This document shows, piece after piece, positions 28,201-43,690 of a stretch of 64,000 nucleotides of DNA (positions are counted from its first letter, which is position 1; the number at the start of each line of letters is the position of its first letter). The stretch spans positions 7,936,001 to 8,000,000 of the forward strand of contig NC_133007.1 of NCBI RefSeq assembly GCF_048564905.1, given 5' to 3'. The position numbers and the translations under genes were made by a program. Below the pieces are notes generated by a model that saw nothing but the letters and a program-made list of their open reading frames with translations, did no database searches and was not told where the DNA came from. Source of the DNA: Vicugna pacos. Taxonomy: Eukaryota; Chordata; Mammalia; Artiodactyla; Camelidae.

Positions 28201-31200
28201 TCTGACAGTACAGGAAATGAGATTCTTGGAATGGATCCTGCAATTATGACTAGTGAAATGTACAAGCAACAACAGAAAAATCAGATACATTGGACTTCCT
28301 CAAAGTTTTAAAAACAAACTTCTTTGCTGCAAAGGACACCATCAAGAAAGTAAAAAGACCACCCATAAAATAGGAAAAAACATTTTTAAATCTGATCAGA
28401 AACTTGCATCCAGAATATGTAAAGAACTCTTACAACTCAATAATAAAGACAAATAAGCCAATTTAAGTATCTGAACAGACAGATCTCCAAAGAAGATATA
28501 CAAATGGTCAATATCATATGAAAAGATGCCCAACATCACTAGCCATCAAGGAAATGCAAATTAAAACCACAATGAAATCACCTCACACCTACTAGGAAGG
28601 CTATAATCACAAACAAGTAAGTGTTGGCCACTGCACACCTTAAGCTTATACAATATTATGGGTCAATTATCTCAATAAAGCTGGGAAAGAGTGCTGTACA
28701 AGCAAGAAACTTTGAAAAGATTGCTATTTCAGGAACTGGATGTGACAGCTTTTCTGTAATACAATTAGAGAAATGTTTGTAAACACTTGCAACAATGACA
28801 TTTATAAGAGTGGTACCTGCTTGGTACAAATAAAACAGTTTTTTAAGTAGGCGGGGAAAAGTGTTGACCAGAACACAGAGAAATTAAAACCCTCTTCATT
28901 GCCAGTGGGAACATAAAATGATGCAATGCTTTGAAAAAGTCTGGAAGCTCCTCAAAAGGTAAAGACAGAACTACTGTGTGATCCAGAAACTCCACCTGTC
29001 AGTAAATACAAGAGAAATGAAAACCATCTCCCCCCCCCAAAAAACTGCACATGAATTCTTACAGCAGCATGATTCATAATAACAGAAAGTGAAGTAAATT
29101 CAAATGTTCAAAAGTAGAGCAGTCTATCCATATAACGGATTATCCAGCAATGGCAGAAGAGAAACACAGATACAGGCTACATAACACTGATGAAACTTGG
29201 AAACATTATGCTAAGTGAAAGAAGTCAGTCACAGAAGACTGCATATTGCATGATTCCATTTAACTAAAATGTCCGGAATAGATAATGCTATAGAAATAGA
29301 CAGAAGGCTAGTGGTTGCTTGGGAATGACTGCTAATGGGTGCAGGGTTGTTTGTTTGTTTTTATTTTTTGGGGGGGGGTGGTGAAAATATTTTAAAATTC
29401 ATTTCATTCTAAATTCTTTGTTCTGATTCTTTTCTGTAATATTAAGCCACAGTAATTTAGCTTCCAAATGTTTAATTTGACTAATCAAGGTATTAACCAA
29501 TTATTAATTAATCTGACTTGAGAATATTTTTTCATGATTTTAGAGAAAAAGTAGATTTTAAAGACATTAAAGTATTTGTTTTTTATGAAAATCTGTTGAT
29601 CTGTATAAACATTACATATGGTACTAGTTAGCCATAAAATAGGAATGAAATAATACCATTTGCAGCAACATGGAGGGACCTAGAGATTATCATACTAAAT
29701 GAAGTACATCTGACAGAGAAAGACAAAAATCATATGATATCATGTACATGTGGAATCTAAAATATGACACAAATGAACTTATTTACAAGACAGAAACAGA
29801 CTCACCAACATAGAAAACAAACTTATGGTTACCAAAGGGGAAAGGGAACGGGGAGAGAGAAATAAGGAGCTTGGGATTTGCAGATAAAAACTACTATATA
29901 TAAAATAGATAAAACAAGGTCCTACTGTATAGCACAGAGAACCATACCTAATATCCTGTAATAAATCATAATGGAAAAGAGTTATGTACATGTATGTGTA
30001 ACTGAATCACTTTACTGTATACCAGAAACTAACACAATATTGTCAATCAACTATACCTCAATTAAAATTAATTACTTAGATCTCTAAAAAAAAAAATTGT
30101 ATATGGTGATTTATTACTGTCACAGATCTGCAGACAGTTTATTTTTGTGCTAAATCATGGTACTATTCCAATTTAAGTAAGAAGCTACATTAATGTCTGC
30201 CCTTTTAATAAATTATGGGTAGAGTTCATTTTGAATGCAATTTATCTTTACCCATAAATGAATTTATCAGCATATATTATCTTGCATAATAATCTAGCTA
30301 GATTTTAGCTTTTGATGTATTTCTTTTAAAATGTCAGAAGTTTTCCTTTGGCAAAACATTCACAGCTTAAAGCAGCATTTTTAATATAACTGAAAAATAA
30401 GGTGAATACAAAAGCTAGTATCTACCCTCTGTGGTACCCATTAACAGTTGCTTACACTGCTCACTTTGCTAGCTGGCACAGTCTCAGTTACTGGAACTTC
30501 CTGTTAAGGTTAGATTTGAGTTAGGGTTTTAGTGGAATTCACTTAAGTTTAACACAGACTCAGGGATCTTGAAGTGACACTTCTTTTGTTTTTGCATTTT
30601 TTTTTTCAAAGTGTATCTTCAAATACCATAGTATCTTCTTCCAGAAAAGAAATTTTCTAATCTGATAGTACAAGCCCTTATTTTACCTTTTCAGCTGAAA
30701 TGTCAAGTTACTTATTATGCCATGAGAACCAGTAAATATCAGATACCACCATGTGTATGTACATTACCTTCTGCACAGATAAATGAGCAGAAAAGAACAG
30801 AATTGATAGCTGAAACACATGAAGCAGGAGAATACAACTTCTAGTTTGCTGTCCCTGTCTTTGCAAAACAACCATGATACTGTAACTTTCTATCATTTTG
30901 TCATCTGTTTTCCTTTGTAACAATTTAAGTATTTTTATTTCATTATCAACAACTGCTGTTGCTGTATTATGTCTAAAAGGGAGAGTGAAGGGTACTCAAA
31001 TTTCTAAGACCTAAATAATTTCCCAGAAATACTCATTTTGCCAGAATAAACTCTGGGGACATACCTGGGCTAATTTAATTTAATAACCCATTCTCCTTAT
31101 TCCAAAAGTTATCTTCATTATAGAAAATTAAAACCCCATACCCCTCCCCCCAAAAGAGGTCTGACAAAATTATCCATTGTCCCATGCTGTTCAAGTAACT

Positions 31201-34200
31201 AATATTAATATTATGGCGTATGTCATTTGCCCTTTTACTTTGGCAAATATACGTTTTATAAACATACATATTATAAAAATGGACTCGTGCATACTGTTTT
31301 GTAACCTGTTGTAATATTGCAAGCATCTCTGCATGTCATTACATATTCTTCTACATCAGTTTTATTGGTCTAGTTCTCTGTTTTTATGGCTGAAATATAA
31401 CTTAATCCTCTATTGAACATTTAGACTATTTCTGGTTTGTTTCTTTTTTTAACAGTATTCCACTTGGGAAAAAGGCATGGAAAATGAGAAGATCCAAAAA
31501 TGCATCTAACAAGTGCTCTATGATGAGAGATAAAATTTGAAGTAAAAATGGCTGAGAACATTCCCAAATTGTTAAAAGATGCCAATCCTCAAATAAAGCA
31601 GGATCAAAGAATCCCAAGCAGGGTAAATAGAAATGCACACTTAGATATATCACAGTGAGGCTGTGCAATACAGAGGTTTATTTTAAAACAAAACACAAAA
31701 CAAAAAACGTCTTAAAAGCAGCCAGAAAGAAAATAACCACCTTCAAGAGAGCTGAGAGTCTGACTCACCAACACCTAGAACAAAGGTCAACAGACAGTGG
31801 AATAATGTCAACCAGTGACGGAGGTGGAGTTCGTGCCTGGGAAGGAGGCTGGAGGTCCTGTCACGAAGAGCCTACGTGTATCACAACGAGGGCTTTGAGG
31901 AAACTGAGAATTTTGAACAGAAAAGTAACTGATCTGATGTTGGAAGACCTTAGTTTCTGGTGGGAGAGGGAAAAAAACCACGTAAGAGAGAAATATAACA
32001 AATCCAGATAAGGAATGACGTCGTCATAAGCCGAAACAATGGCGATGAGAATGGAGAGGACAAATTTTGAAGCTATTCACAAACTGGTAACAAATTAAGT
32101 AAGAAATATGAGGGTAAGACACATATCATTTGATTTTTCTATCAACTGTGAAAATATATTTTTTATTTAGTTCTCTCCTATCTATGATCAGACCATGGTT
32201 TCATAAATAAGCTAGTCACTTCATAAATAAATGAATACAGAAACTTCAACTAACTACCGCAGGGGGATGGGAAAAAGACATTGTAAAAGATTATTTCTAT
32301 CTGTGCATCCTTTCCAAAAGGACTCTGTCTATCCATAAATGACATAACCACCACTACAGGACTGGAAAATAGGGAAAGTTTTTTCCTCACACTAAGACTA
32401 GTCTCTGAAGGCCCCATTTCAAATGACACTAAAGTTATGTAAGTCAAAGAAAAATATATTAAAAAGTCAGTTCAATTCATTTTCCTTCACCTTAAAATTA
32501 ACTTCATACAACATTCAAAAGAAAATTGCTTTCTTGCTATCCTAAAATTTTTAAATTAAATGTCATAAAAATCAAAAGAATGATGCCCTAAAAGCTAACA
32601 TCTAACGCTTCAAAGAACTATGCACAGACACCCAACCATGTGAGTCAACTCAAGGCTTCTAAATTACTAAAACATTGACCTTGAAATAGTGGTAAGCCAG
32701 GACTGAAGGTCACGCAATTTCTGCAGTATCTGCCTAGATCTACTATCACTACCTGATAACTGAGCATTAACTGATAATACCTAATTCATAGTCCCAAAGA
32801 TAAATCCTTAAAGAAAGCTACTCTAGATTTTTTTTCCCCTAACCTTCTGATCTTCAAGAAATCAGTCTGGCAACATTATCTTTATGAAACCTACCTCACA
32901 TCTGTCAAGTCTACAACATTGAATTGGATATTTAAAATTTACTCCTTGATGTATCAAACATCTAATTTGAACCAGTTTTTTTTGTATATATATTTTTATT
33001 GAAGTATAGTCAGTTTACAATGTTGTGTCAATTTCTGGTGTACAGCATAATGTTTCAGTCATACATGAGCATACATATATTTGTTTTCATATTCTTTTTC
33101 ACCATAAGTTACTATAACATATTGAATATAGTTCCCTGTGCTGTACAGTATGAACTTGTTGTTTATCTATTTTATATATATTAGTTAGTATCTGCAAATC
33201 TCAAACTCCCAATTTATCGCTTCCCATCCCCTTCTCCCCCTGGTAACCATAAGTTTGTTTTCTATGTCTGTGAGTATGTTTCTGCTTTGTAAATAAGTTT
33301 GTCTTTTTTTTTTTTTTTAAGATTTCACATATAAGTGATATCATGTGGTATTCTGCTTTCTCTTTCTGGCTTACTTCACTTAGAATGACAATCTCCAGGT
33401 CCATCCATGTTGCTGCAAATGGCATTATTTTTTATTTTTTATGGTTGAATAGTATTCTATTGTATAAATATACCACAACTTCTTACCTAGTCATCTATTG
33501 ATGGACATTAATGTCGTTTTCATGTCTTGGCTATTGTAAACAGTGCTGCTATGAACACTGGGGTGCATGTATCTTTTTGAATTAAGGTTCCCCCTGGAGT
33601 GGGATTGCTGGATCATATGGTAAGTCTACTTCTAGTCTTTTGAAGAATCTCCATACTGTTTTCCATAACAGCTGCACCAAACTGCATTCCCACCAACAGT
33701 GTAGGAGGGGTCCCTTTTCTCCACACCCTCTCCAGCATTTATCATTCATGGACTTTTTAATGATGGCCATTCTGACTAGTGTGTAATTTGAATCAGCTTT
33801 GAAGACCTTTCTGAAATTATTGTATGTTTTACCACCTTAAAAAAAAAAAGGCTGTGCCATACATAATCTTTATGTCAAATAAAAGTGATCATTTACTGAA
33901 CTGTCCTATTATAGTGATACCTTTAGTAAAACTGAAATGAGAGCAATGGAGCCCACACTAAACAGCTCCAGGCAGTTGTACCTTCCTACTTGAGTTGCTT
34001 CTTCATGGCTTTTCGCCAAATCTCTTTCCTGTAACAATCCTATACTTACACCATTATGCCAAATTTACTGCCAATGCTACCCAGAAAGAAAAGACAAATA
34101 ACCAAGCTTATTGAATTGGTAGCTCATTTATTCATTCTATTATATACACACTCACTAAATAAAAACCCTCTGAGAAGTCAATATATTCAGGGTACTAGGT

Positions 34201-37200
34201 ATGTACTCTAAATCCTTCCTTTAGGATCTCAGGAGAAATACTACAACACAGAGAAGGGCTGTGGGATCGTCAGGGTGGAGGGAGCTTTTGCAGAGAGGTC
34301 AGTAATTGAACTGAGTCTCAAATGGCAAAGAAAAAACCACAGTAAACAGGTGCTAGAAAGATTATTTCCAGCAATCGAAACAGCATGAAGACTTGTAAGG
34401 ACTTGGGTTTTCTGGGAACTCATTCTAGGTGCCAAGCTCTCTTTGCTTTACAATACTGTATTTAATTTAGGCTTTTGCCTAAGGGCAGCTTTTAGCTACT
34501 TACTGTCTAGAATACCAGTTACTTTCTAGATCAGTGCTGTCCAATAGAAATATAACGTGAAACACTTATGTAATTAAAAATTTCCTGGGAGCCACATTAA
34601 AGAGTTAAAAAAAACAAATGAAGTGAATCTTTGAAATGTGACATGTATTTTACAATTACGGTGTTATCTCAATTCAGACCAGCCACGGGTCAAGTGCTCA
34701 ACTGGACCATACTGAACAGTGCAGTTCTAAATCAGGGGTCAGCAAATTTTTTCGGTCTTGGGCCAGAGAGTAAGTGTTTTAGGTTTTGTGGGCCACATGG
34801 CCCAAAAGCACTACAGGCATAAATGACTCAAAGTGGCTGTGTTTGCGACTCCTGTCCTAGATGGCTGAATTTCTCTAAGTCTGGTTGACAAATAAAACTG
34901 ACATGTGCGCACGATTATCTCTTATGATCTAACGTGACTATGGTGAACACTGCCAGCTGCTTCCCCCACAAGGGCACATGTTTCATTTCCCTTGCCAGAG
35001 ACTGATTTAAGAATGGGCATGAGCACCAGTAAGAGTAAGGGCTGCATAATGATGGCCCAATCAAACAAGTTTACTGAGAAGAGTTTAAAGAGGACTTTTT
35101 AAATAAACGTGTGGGCAAGTTTAAGTAGAGCAATGAAGAATGGTGTAGAATTCTGGGGCTAGTAACAAACATCAAGAGAGCTGTTACCAGGGGGCAGGGG
35201 GTGGGAAGGGATAGACTGGGATTTCAAAATTGTAGAATAGATAAACAAGATTACACTGTATAGCACAGGGAAAGATACACAAAACGTTACGGTAGCTCAC
35301 AGGGAAAAAATGTGACAATGAGTGTGTATATGTCCATGTATGACTGAAAAATTGTGCTGAACACTGGAATTTGACACAACATTGTAAAATCATTATAAAT
35401 CAATAAAAAATGTTAAAAAAAAAAAAAAAAGAGAGAGCTGTTACCATTCTTAGGCCAGAAAGGGCAAAGAAGGAAAACCATTAAGGAACTACAAAGAGAA
35501 CTCCTTGGAGAGAACCATTAGACAGGAGTGATGCTACCCCAGCAAGAAGGAACCTAAGTTATTTATTAATACACATACCTTACTCTCTGCCCCTGGATCT
35601 CCTGTCAGCACCCCACAACGCCCCCTGCCCCACTATGACCAAACTCTACCAGCACCAGCGGGCATGGGAGCCTACTGATAAGAGTCCATAGCCTCAGCAT
35701 TCCATTGCACAAAGTAGTGCAGAAAGGAGTACAGAGGCAAAAGGCAGGCAGTTAGCATGACTTGTAATCTAGTTCTGGCCAATGAGACCTGAGATGTCTA
35801 CTGGGGAATTTCTAGGAAAGGTTTCCTTGCTCTAAAGAGAAACATGGGGAAACAGATTTTCTTCTGATAGAAATTATTCGTTTGCTTTCCCAGTTCTCTT
35901 ACCCAGACGAGTTACTAACCCCCGTCATTATTTCTATCCTTCCCTCATCACCACCACCAACTTCCTGGACCCACCATGCCACATCCCAACCCCAGATATT
36001 GCCTGTTATTTGCCTTCTCTGATTTCAAATTGCCACGCGCTGTGGAAATAATTAAGAAAATGGGTCCACTATAAATTGATGCTGTCAAGTCTTAACCAGG
36101 CCTGCAATAAAGAATGAAATCTTCATCTTTGCCCCTTAATGAATTTCCATTACATTTCTCACAAGCACAGTTCTAAATATTTTCCACCATTTTTAAATCC
36201 TGGACTTACCAAGCAACCTTCAGCTGATCATGTTGGGTACCAACTCCTGTCATGTCATCTATCTTAATTTTCACAATTTTTAATCCTCTTCTCCAATGCT
36301 CCTGTGTCAGAGGAAGGGGTAGCCTATCTCTTTTTCAAGACTAACCCTTTAAGTTATTGCCTCGATCCTTTCAATATCCTTTGAGAAGCTGTTTGAATCA
36401 CTCAACACACTGAGCCGTTTATACTGCCCACATTACATTCAGAGCCAACCTAGTCTTTAAAAATGTCTCTTGAATTGTGATCTGGATGTCAATCAGCGGT
36501 ACTCAAATCTGCTGACTGATCTGTCAGGTATTACATACTTAAGTTTTAGAAACAAATATGTAACACACGAAACATCAAACCTATGACTTTACAGAATTTA
36601 TTGCTTAGGATGAGTTTTTTTTCTCAGAGTGAGATTTTCTTTTGCAAATAATGCTTTAAAGTAGCAACAGCCCTTTCTAATGAACCTCTAATTGTTCACG
36701 ACCCAACCATGCCTTTATTCTTTATTCATTTCTCTTTGAAAATAAAATGTCCTAGAAAAGCAGTTTATACTTCTTACTTTCACTTTCTCACTAGCTATTC
36801 ATCCCCAACCTGTGTCTGCAACTCTTTTCTTTCTGGGGTCTTTATGGCCTCCAAATTTCTAAATCCTCATTCTGATTAAACTTGCCGCAAAATTTCAAGA
36901 TTTAGGAAGTATTCATCAGACCTCATCTCATTTATTCTTTATAACAGCCCAGAGAGATAAGCAAGATAGTTTCTTTATTAAAAACAGAAATGATACCAAC
37001 TAAGATTCAAGGAAATTAAGTGTCATGCCCACAGTCCCACAGCCAGTAAGTAAATGAGCCTGAACTAAAATCCATCTTCTAACCTCTAGTCATGCAACAT
37101 AAAAAAGAAAAAAAATTAAAATTAAAAAAAAAAATCAAGGCCAACTTACAAATCCCTAAATTCCTCAAGATGAGTACTAGACAATGACTAATTACCATTT

Positions 37201-40200
37201 TTTTAAGTTTCAGTTCTTTTAACAAGCATTTTCTTTGTCTCCTTGTGGCAAGTACAGAATTAGCTAATGCGTAGGCACTGACTAGCAGGTTCTTACCGCC
37301 TAGAGAAGTTCAAACTTATTTTTAAATTCTGATTATTTTCTAAAAAAAAACTGATTGGCCATGCCTTAGAAGATCTTTGTCCCAGTTTCACCTTGCTCTC
37401 CACAGAGATATATGTAATCTTAAAGTCATATGAAAACCATCTTCATGTCCATAGGACGGATGGGTTTAGGAGTATTCCTTGAAAGAGTCAATCATTTATC
37501 AATCTTAGAAGCAAAAGGGGAGATAAAAAGTATAACCCACCTACATCCTCTATTGCTCCAATGACCTCAAAAACCATGCAAAATTTTCAACTAATCACAT
37601 GCCTACACTACCACAGAGAAATAGAATCTGAACTAGAAATGAGGGTCAGTATATAAATACCATATAGAAAAGAAGATTTAATAGATAATGTTGAAACAAC
37701 TGGCTAGCCATTTTAAAAAACTATAAAATTAGATCTCTAACTCATTTATTACTCAAAATAAATTTCAGATGAACCAAATATTTGAATCTAAAAAAAAAAC
37801 ATAAAAGTTAAGTTTTAGAAAAATCATGTTTTTCCTTTTTCATAATCTTGGATGATTTCTAAGCATGACAAGAAATCCAAAAGCAGTAAAAAAATTATTT
37901 GATTACATAAAAACTACACATGTCAAGACACACTATAAGCAAAGTCAAGAGACAAACGGCTAGTTAAAAAAATATTCACAGTACATGATAGTCAAAGAAT
38001 TAATCTTCTTAATACAGAAAAAGCTCATCACAAAAATAAAAGACAAACAGCCATCAGATAAGAAACAAAAATGGGCAAAGGATATGGGCATGGCTTTTGA
38101 AGAAAAAACACACGTAGTCAGTAAATATACGGAAAAAGATCTCCGCCTCGCTTGTAATTTATGAGAACAAACTTATGCTATGTATTATACAATTTCTCAC
38201 TCTTCAAATTAGCAAGTTTAAAAAAAGATTGGTAAGACATGCTGACAAGAGTACAAGGAAACAACTTAGATGAGAGTGTAAATTGGTGTAATATTTTGAA
38301 AAGGAAATTTAGTAATATTTAAACTCCAAATGCAAAAACTGCTTGATCCAGCAATTTCACTGTAAGAATGTATCTTACAAGTGTACTGGAACAAGTCAGC
38401 AACAGCACTCTTCCAAGAGTGTTCTCTGCAGCACTGTTTAAAATTCTGACACCCTGGGAAGCAACCCAAATGCCCACCAACAATGGACAAGTTAAATTAC
38501 CAAGCATTTGTGCAAGAGAAGTACTACAGATGCCTTTAAAAGAATTACTTACATACTAAATAAAAAGATGTCTAAGATTTACCGAGTGTAGAAAAAGCAA
38601 ACTGCAGAAGCTATCCCCAAAATGATCCCACATGTAGGAAAAAACAAAACATGGTTACTTAAGGGAAGAATTATTACTTTATGACTTTCTACAGTATTTG
38701 AATTTCTTTCAAAGAGTATTTATTACTTCAAATTTTAAAATTTATAAGCATATTTCAGCAATTTGAAACCAAACTACCTTGTATTTCTTAAACAAGGACA
38801 ACTGAAGAGGAAATAGCCCCAACCTATTTATCATGATGATGCAGATTGAGAACTTAAAGGTATATTACGAGTAACCTACAAAAGCAATAAACGGATATAC
38901 CAATCACAAAAATCGCTCTATAATTTTTAATCTGTAAATAGATTTCTATCCTATAATCAAAATAATCCAGGAACTATCTTACTCAACCAGAGGTAACTTT
39001 GGCTTATTTTTCTTTTATCATCACGCCTGTATCAACTGTGTGGGTTGCCCACACATGCAGGAAGAGAATTAGCCTTATTACCATTAAACTGTGATCTTAT
39101 TTTAAAATCAACAGAGAAAAAATTTTGTAGAGATGTGAGAAGGTTTAATGCAGATTATAGTTCTCAGCTGATGGACTGCAGAGCAGGGAACTATAAAACC
39201 ACTTTAGGGTCTGGAACAGAAGGGCTGTCAGCACTATCAGTGAGAAGATAAGCTAATCCTTAGTGAACCTAGTGCTCCATACTCATCAAGAGTGCTTTCA
39301 CATTTGCTCTCCTTGGTTTTGTGTAAGAAAAAAGTCTAAGCATGTGTGACAGGCTGTAAGTATCCACACAGGCAGGCAGGCAATGACTACTACATACACA
39401 GTAAGACTCCAAGCCCTGTCTTTGGACTTCCACCCACCTTTCCAACTTTGTCTTCCTATCCTTGGAAAAAACCTACAAATCTATCTCTGTGCTACCTGTC
39501 CTCCAGCACCCGACCACCACCACAGTCCTCTCTAAAAGCAAACAAAGCACCATACACCTAACACGGTACTGTCTTAAACTCCATACCTTTGAAAACTCAT
39601 ACTTTGTTTCTGGCTTTCTTGAAAGCCCCTTCCCAGCCTCTTCCTCAATAGCCAAACTCAAATTCTACTTCCTCTGTGAGACACTTTCCTCCCTCCTAAA
39701 GCAATGTTCCCCCTACCCCTACCCAAGTTGGTCTCCTATACCATTTAGTTACTATACTTATTTAATCTTATTTATTTATAACATAAGAATTTTCCATTTT
39801 AGCATCTTAATCAACTGAACCCCCCTACTAGCGAACCTGGTGCACTGTCTTACACACACATCAAAAGTAACTAGGTAATTTACACTAGATTAATCTGTTG
39901 GCGGGAAGGTTTAATTGACATTAGAATAACCCATTGGCTGAAAGGCAGTAAACCAGATTTTAATCTCAGAAGCAAGTGTTGTAACTAAGGGCATAATTTA
40001 AAAACTGCTAAAAGCAATTCTTATCCTAAGAGCCCAGAATGCCAAGATTTAACTTTTGATAGTTATTAAAAGTATTTAGATTCCAGAATGTTCTAGATAG
40101 GACAAAGAAAAGATTAAAAAATAAAAGCTCTTCCTTCAAGCTCTGCATCCCTACATGTTCCTAGTAACTACACCCTGAAAATTGTCATAAAGCTGACTAT

Positions 40201-43200
40201 GTAGTATTTTCCCCATTAGAATACTGTTACAATTTGTGGTTGTGTATCTGCTCCAAGGCTTGGTGACATGCAGAGATAAGATCAGCACTATTAGAAGCAA
40301 AAAACTGTTATAGGCCCCCTTTTCTTTCAAAATAGTCAAATTATCCTTCATGCCCTATTTTTAAGAAATTAATGTATCCATCATGCCTGGGCAAAGCTGT
40401 ACTCAAATGATTTAGCAATGTCTCTAAAACAGAAAGTTGCCTCAAATATATTACACGCCAGACAATAATAATCATTGACTGTATTTTGTTTGCCCTTTTT
40501 GAATCTGAAACCTTTTTAGGATTATTGTTTTAGCACACTTCTTTTTTTTTTTTTAAGTTAAAAAGCTGTCAAAGAAAATATCACCTAGTAACTTCCATTT
40601 CTTTTAACTAATCTTCCTATATAACGAACTAAGATATTCAAACTCATTCTTTTGAACTTAGAAGCTATAAAAAGTACTAATTAATATTCAGTAACTTTAT
40701 TGCTGGCAGTAATTATGTTATGTCTCATTGCACAAAATCTTTTTCAAGTAAAGTGGAATCTGTCATTTTTCAAAATGCCATAGGGTTTATTCAGAAGGTC
40801 ACATGATCCATGACTGAAGAAAGGCTGAAGAAACAGGCACTCTCATTCGGCTACTGGAGGGCAGTATTTCCAGAGGGCAATTTGACAACATTCCCCTTGG
40901 CAAATCTTATAAGCATGAATTCTCTCTGACCTAGAAACAATTTCTAGGAATGTATCCAAGGAAAAATCAAACACTTGAACTTTTGCTTATCTGCACTTTG
41001 TAAAATAAACATGTTTTGCTTCTATCCTACGCAGGCAAAAGATGTATTCTCAACCTATTCAGTTGATCAAAACTCTAAGTGGACTGGTCAGTTTTAGAAT
41101 TCAACGTACATACTGAATGAAGGGGCTATCAAATAAACAACGCAGCTAAGTAAAAGGCAGTCAAGAATACGTACCACCTGTAAACAGAAAGGTAGATAAT
41201 TTCCTCAACCTCATCAGGGCATATACAATAAACTGACAGCTAATATAATTAACAGAAGGACTCAAAGCTTTCTTCCTAAGATCAGAAAAAAGACAAGAAT
41301 GTCCACTCTTGCCAATTCTATTCAACATTGTACTGGGAATTCTAGCAAGTACAATTAGACAAGAAAATGAAAGGCATGTAGGTTGAAAATGAAATAATAG
41401 AACTCATATTTGCAGATGGCATGATCTTGTATACAGAAAACACTACAAAATACACACACCTCTCTTGGAACTCAAAAGTTCAGCAAGGTTGCAGGCTATG
41501 ATATCAATATACAAAAGCCAGCTGCATTTCTACACATTAGCAACAAATACTCAAAAAATGAAATTAAGAAAACAATTCCATTTACAATAGCATCAAAAGG
41601 AACAAAATACTTAAACCTTATATTCTGAAAGCTTTAAACCATTGTTGCAAGAAATTAAAGAAGACCTAAATACAGGCATACCTTGTTTTCTCATGATTCA
41701 GATATTGCAGGGTGGGGGGGAGTTGGTTGGTTGTTGTCTTGTTTGTTTTACAAATTGATAGTTTGTGGCAACCATGTGTTCAACAAAGCTATAATGCCAT
41801 CATCCCAACAGCTTTTGCTCACTTGATGTCTGTGTCATACTCTGGTAACTCCTGCAGTATTTCAGACTTTTCCTTATTATATTTGTCATGGTGATCTATG
41901 ATCAGCGATCTTTGATGCTACTATTGCAAAAAGATTACAACTCGAGGAATGATGGCTAGCGTTTTTTATCAATAATGCATTTTTTAATTAAGTTATGTAC
42001 ACTGTCTTTTTAAAACATAATCCTATTATTGCAACCTTAATAGACTACAGTATAATGTAAACATAACTGTTACATGCTCTGGGAAACCAAAAAATTCATG
42101 TGGACTCTCTTTATTGTGATACACAATTTATTGTGGTGGTCTGGAACCAAACCTGCAATATCTCCAAGGTATGCCTATAAATAGAAAGACATCCTATGTT
42201 CATGGATTGAGAGACTTGATACTGTTAAGATGGTGTATTTGTTTCCTAAGGCTGATATAACAAATTACCACAAACTTGGTGGCTTAAAACAAAAAATTTC
42301 TCTCTCAGTTCTGGAGGATGAGCTGAAATCAAGGTGTCACAGCAGGGCCGCACTCCCTCTGGAGGCCCTAGGCAGAATTCAGCCCTGGTTTTTCACCTTC
42401 TTGTAGCTACCAGCATTCCTTGACTTGTGACCACAGCATGTCAATCTTCAAAGCCAGTATCTACAAATCTCTCTCTGGTCCATCTTCAAAACACCTTCTC
42501 CTCTGTGTGTCATCAAATCTCCCTCTGCCTCCCACTCATGAGATTGCACTCAGGGCCAAGGTGGATAGTCAAATAATCTCATCTCAAGATCCCTACCTTA
42601 ATTATATCTGCAAAGACCTCTCTGCCCATTTTTCTTGCCAAATCAAGTAGCATTCAAAGGTTCCAGGTTTTAGGACCTTTGTGGGGAGAGGGCATTTTTC
42701 AGCCAACCACAGACGGTAATACTCCTGAAACTGATGTAACCCTAATCACATGCACAAGAATGAAGTTGAACCCTTATCTTACATCATACACAAAAATTAA
42801 CTCTAAGTGGATTACTGAATCTAAATGTAAGACCCCAAAATGTAAAACTCCTGAAAGAAAACACAGGAGATAAGCTTCATGACATTAGGCTTGGCAGTGA
42901 TTTCCTAGATATGACACCAGTAGCACAGGCAACAAACACAAAAACAGACAAATGGAATCGTATCAAACTAAAACTTCTGGGCATCATGGACACAATCAGC
43001 AAAGTGAAATGGTAACTTATGAAATGGGAGAAAATATCTGCAAATCATAAATCTGATAAGGTGTTAATATCCAGAATATTATAAAGAACTCCTATAACTC
43101 AACAATAAAGCAAAGAACCTGACAAAAAAAAAAACGGCCAAAGGATATGGATAGATATTTCTCTAAAGAAGATATACAAATGGCCAAGACATACATGAAA

Positions 43201-43644
43201 AAGTGTTCAACACCACTAACCATTAGAGAAATGCAAATCAAAACCACAATGAGGTATCACCCTACATCCACTGGGATGGCTACTATTTAAAAAAAAACAA
43301 ACAGAAAGTAAGTGTTGGTGAGGATGTGGTTAAACTGGAATCCCTGTGTGCCACTGGTAGAACTATAAAATGGTGCAGCCAAATGGAAAACAGTATGCCA
43401 GTTTCTTAAAAAAATTAAAAATAGAACCACCACACAGTCGAGCAATCCCACTGCTGTGGATAGATCCAAAGAATGGGAAGCAGAGTCTTGAAGAGATGTT
43501 TGAATACCTATGTTCATAGCAGCAGCAGCATTATTCACAACAGCCAAGAGGTGGAAGCAACTCAAAAATCCCTGGGCCTCCAGCATGTAGACTATAAATT
43601 GTGGGACTTCTCAGACTCCATGAGCCAATCCTTCATAATAAATC

Positions 43645-43690
<46 letters not shown>

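Larger units (their letters stand above)
41190..43580 (+). repeat. L1 ORF2 region interrupted by two other elements
   Basis: Reverse-transcriptase-region L1 sequence (TATTCAACATTGTACTGGGA, then TTTGCAGATGGCATGATCTT) runs to 41,672. It resumes at 42,178 with AAAGACATCCTATGTTCATG, breaks at about 42,236, and resumes at about 42,716 through the late ORF2 region. The gaps are filled by a Tigger-like DNA transposon and a second repeat. Internal L1 sequence is missing across the second gap. Confidence 0.85.

Noticed and set aside
33582-33770. Open frame with [20 protein letters not shown]
   Set aside because: This is the end of L1 ORF2 in a truncated, inactive copy, not a host gene.
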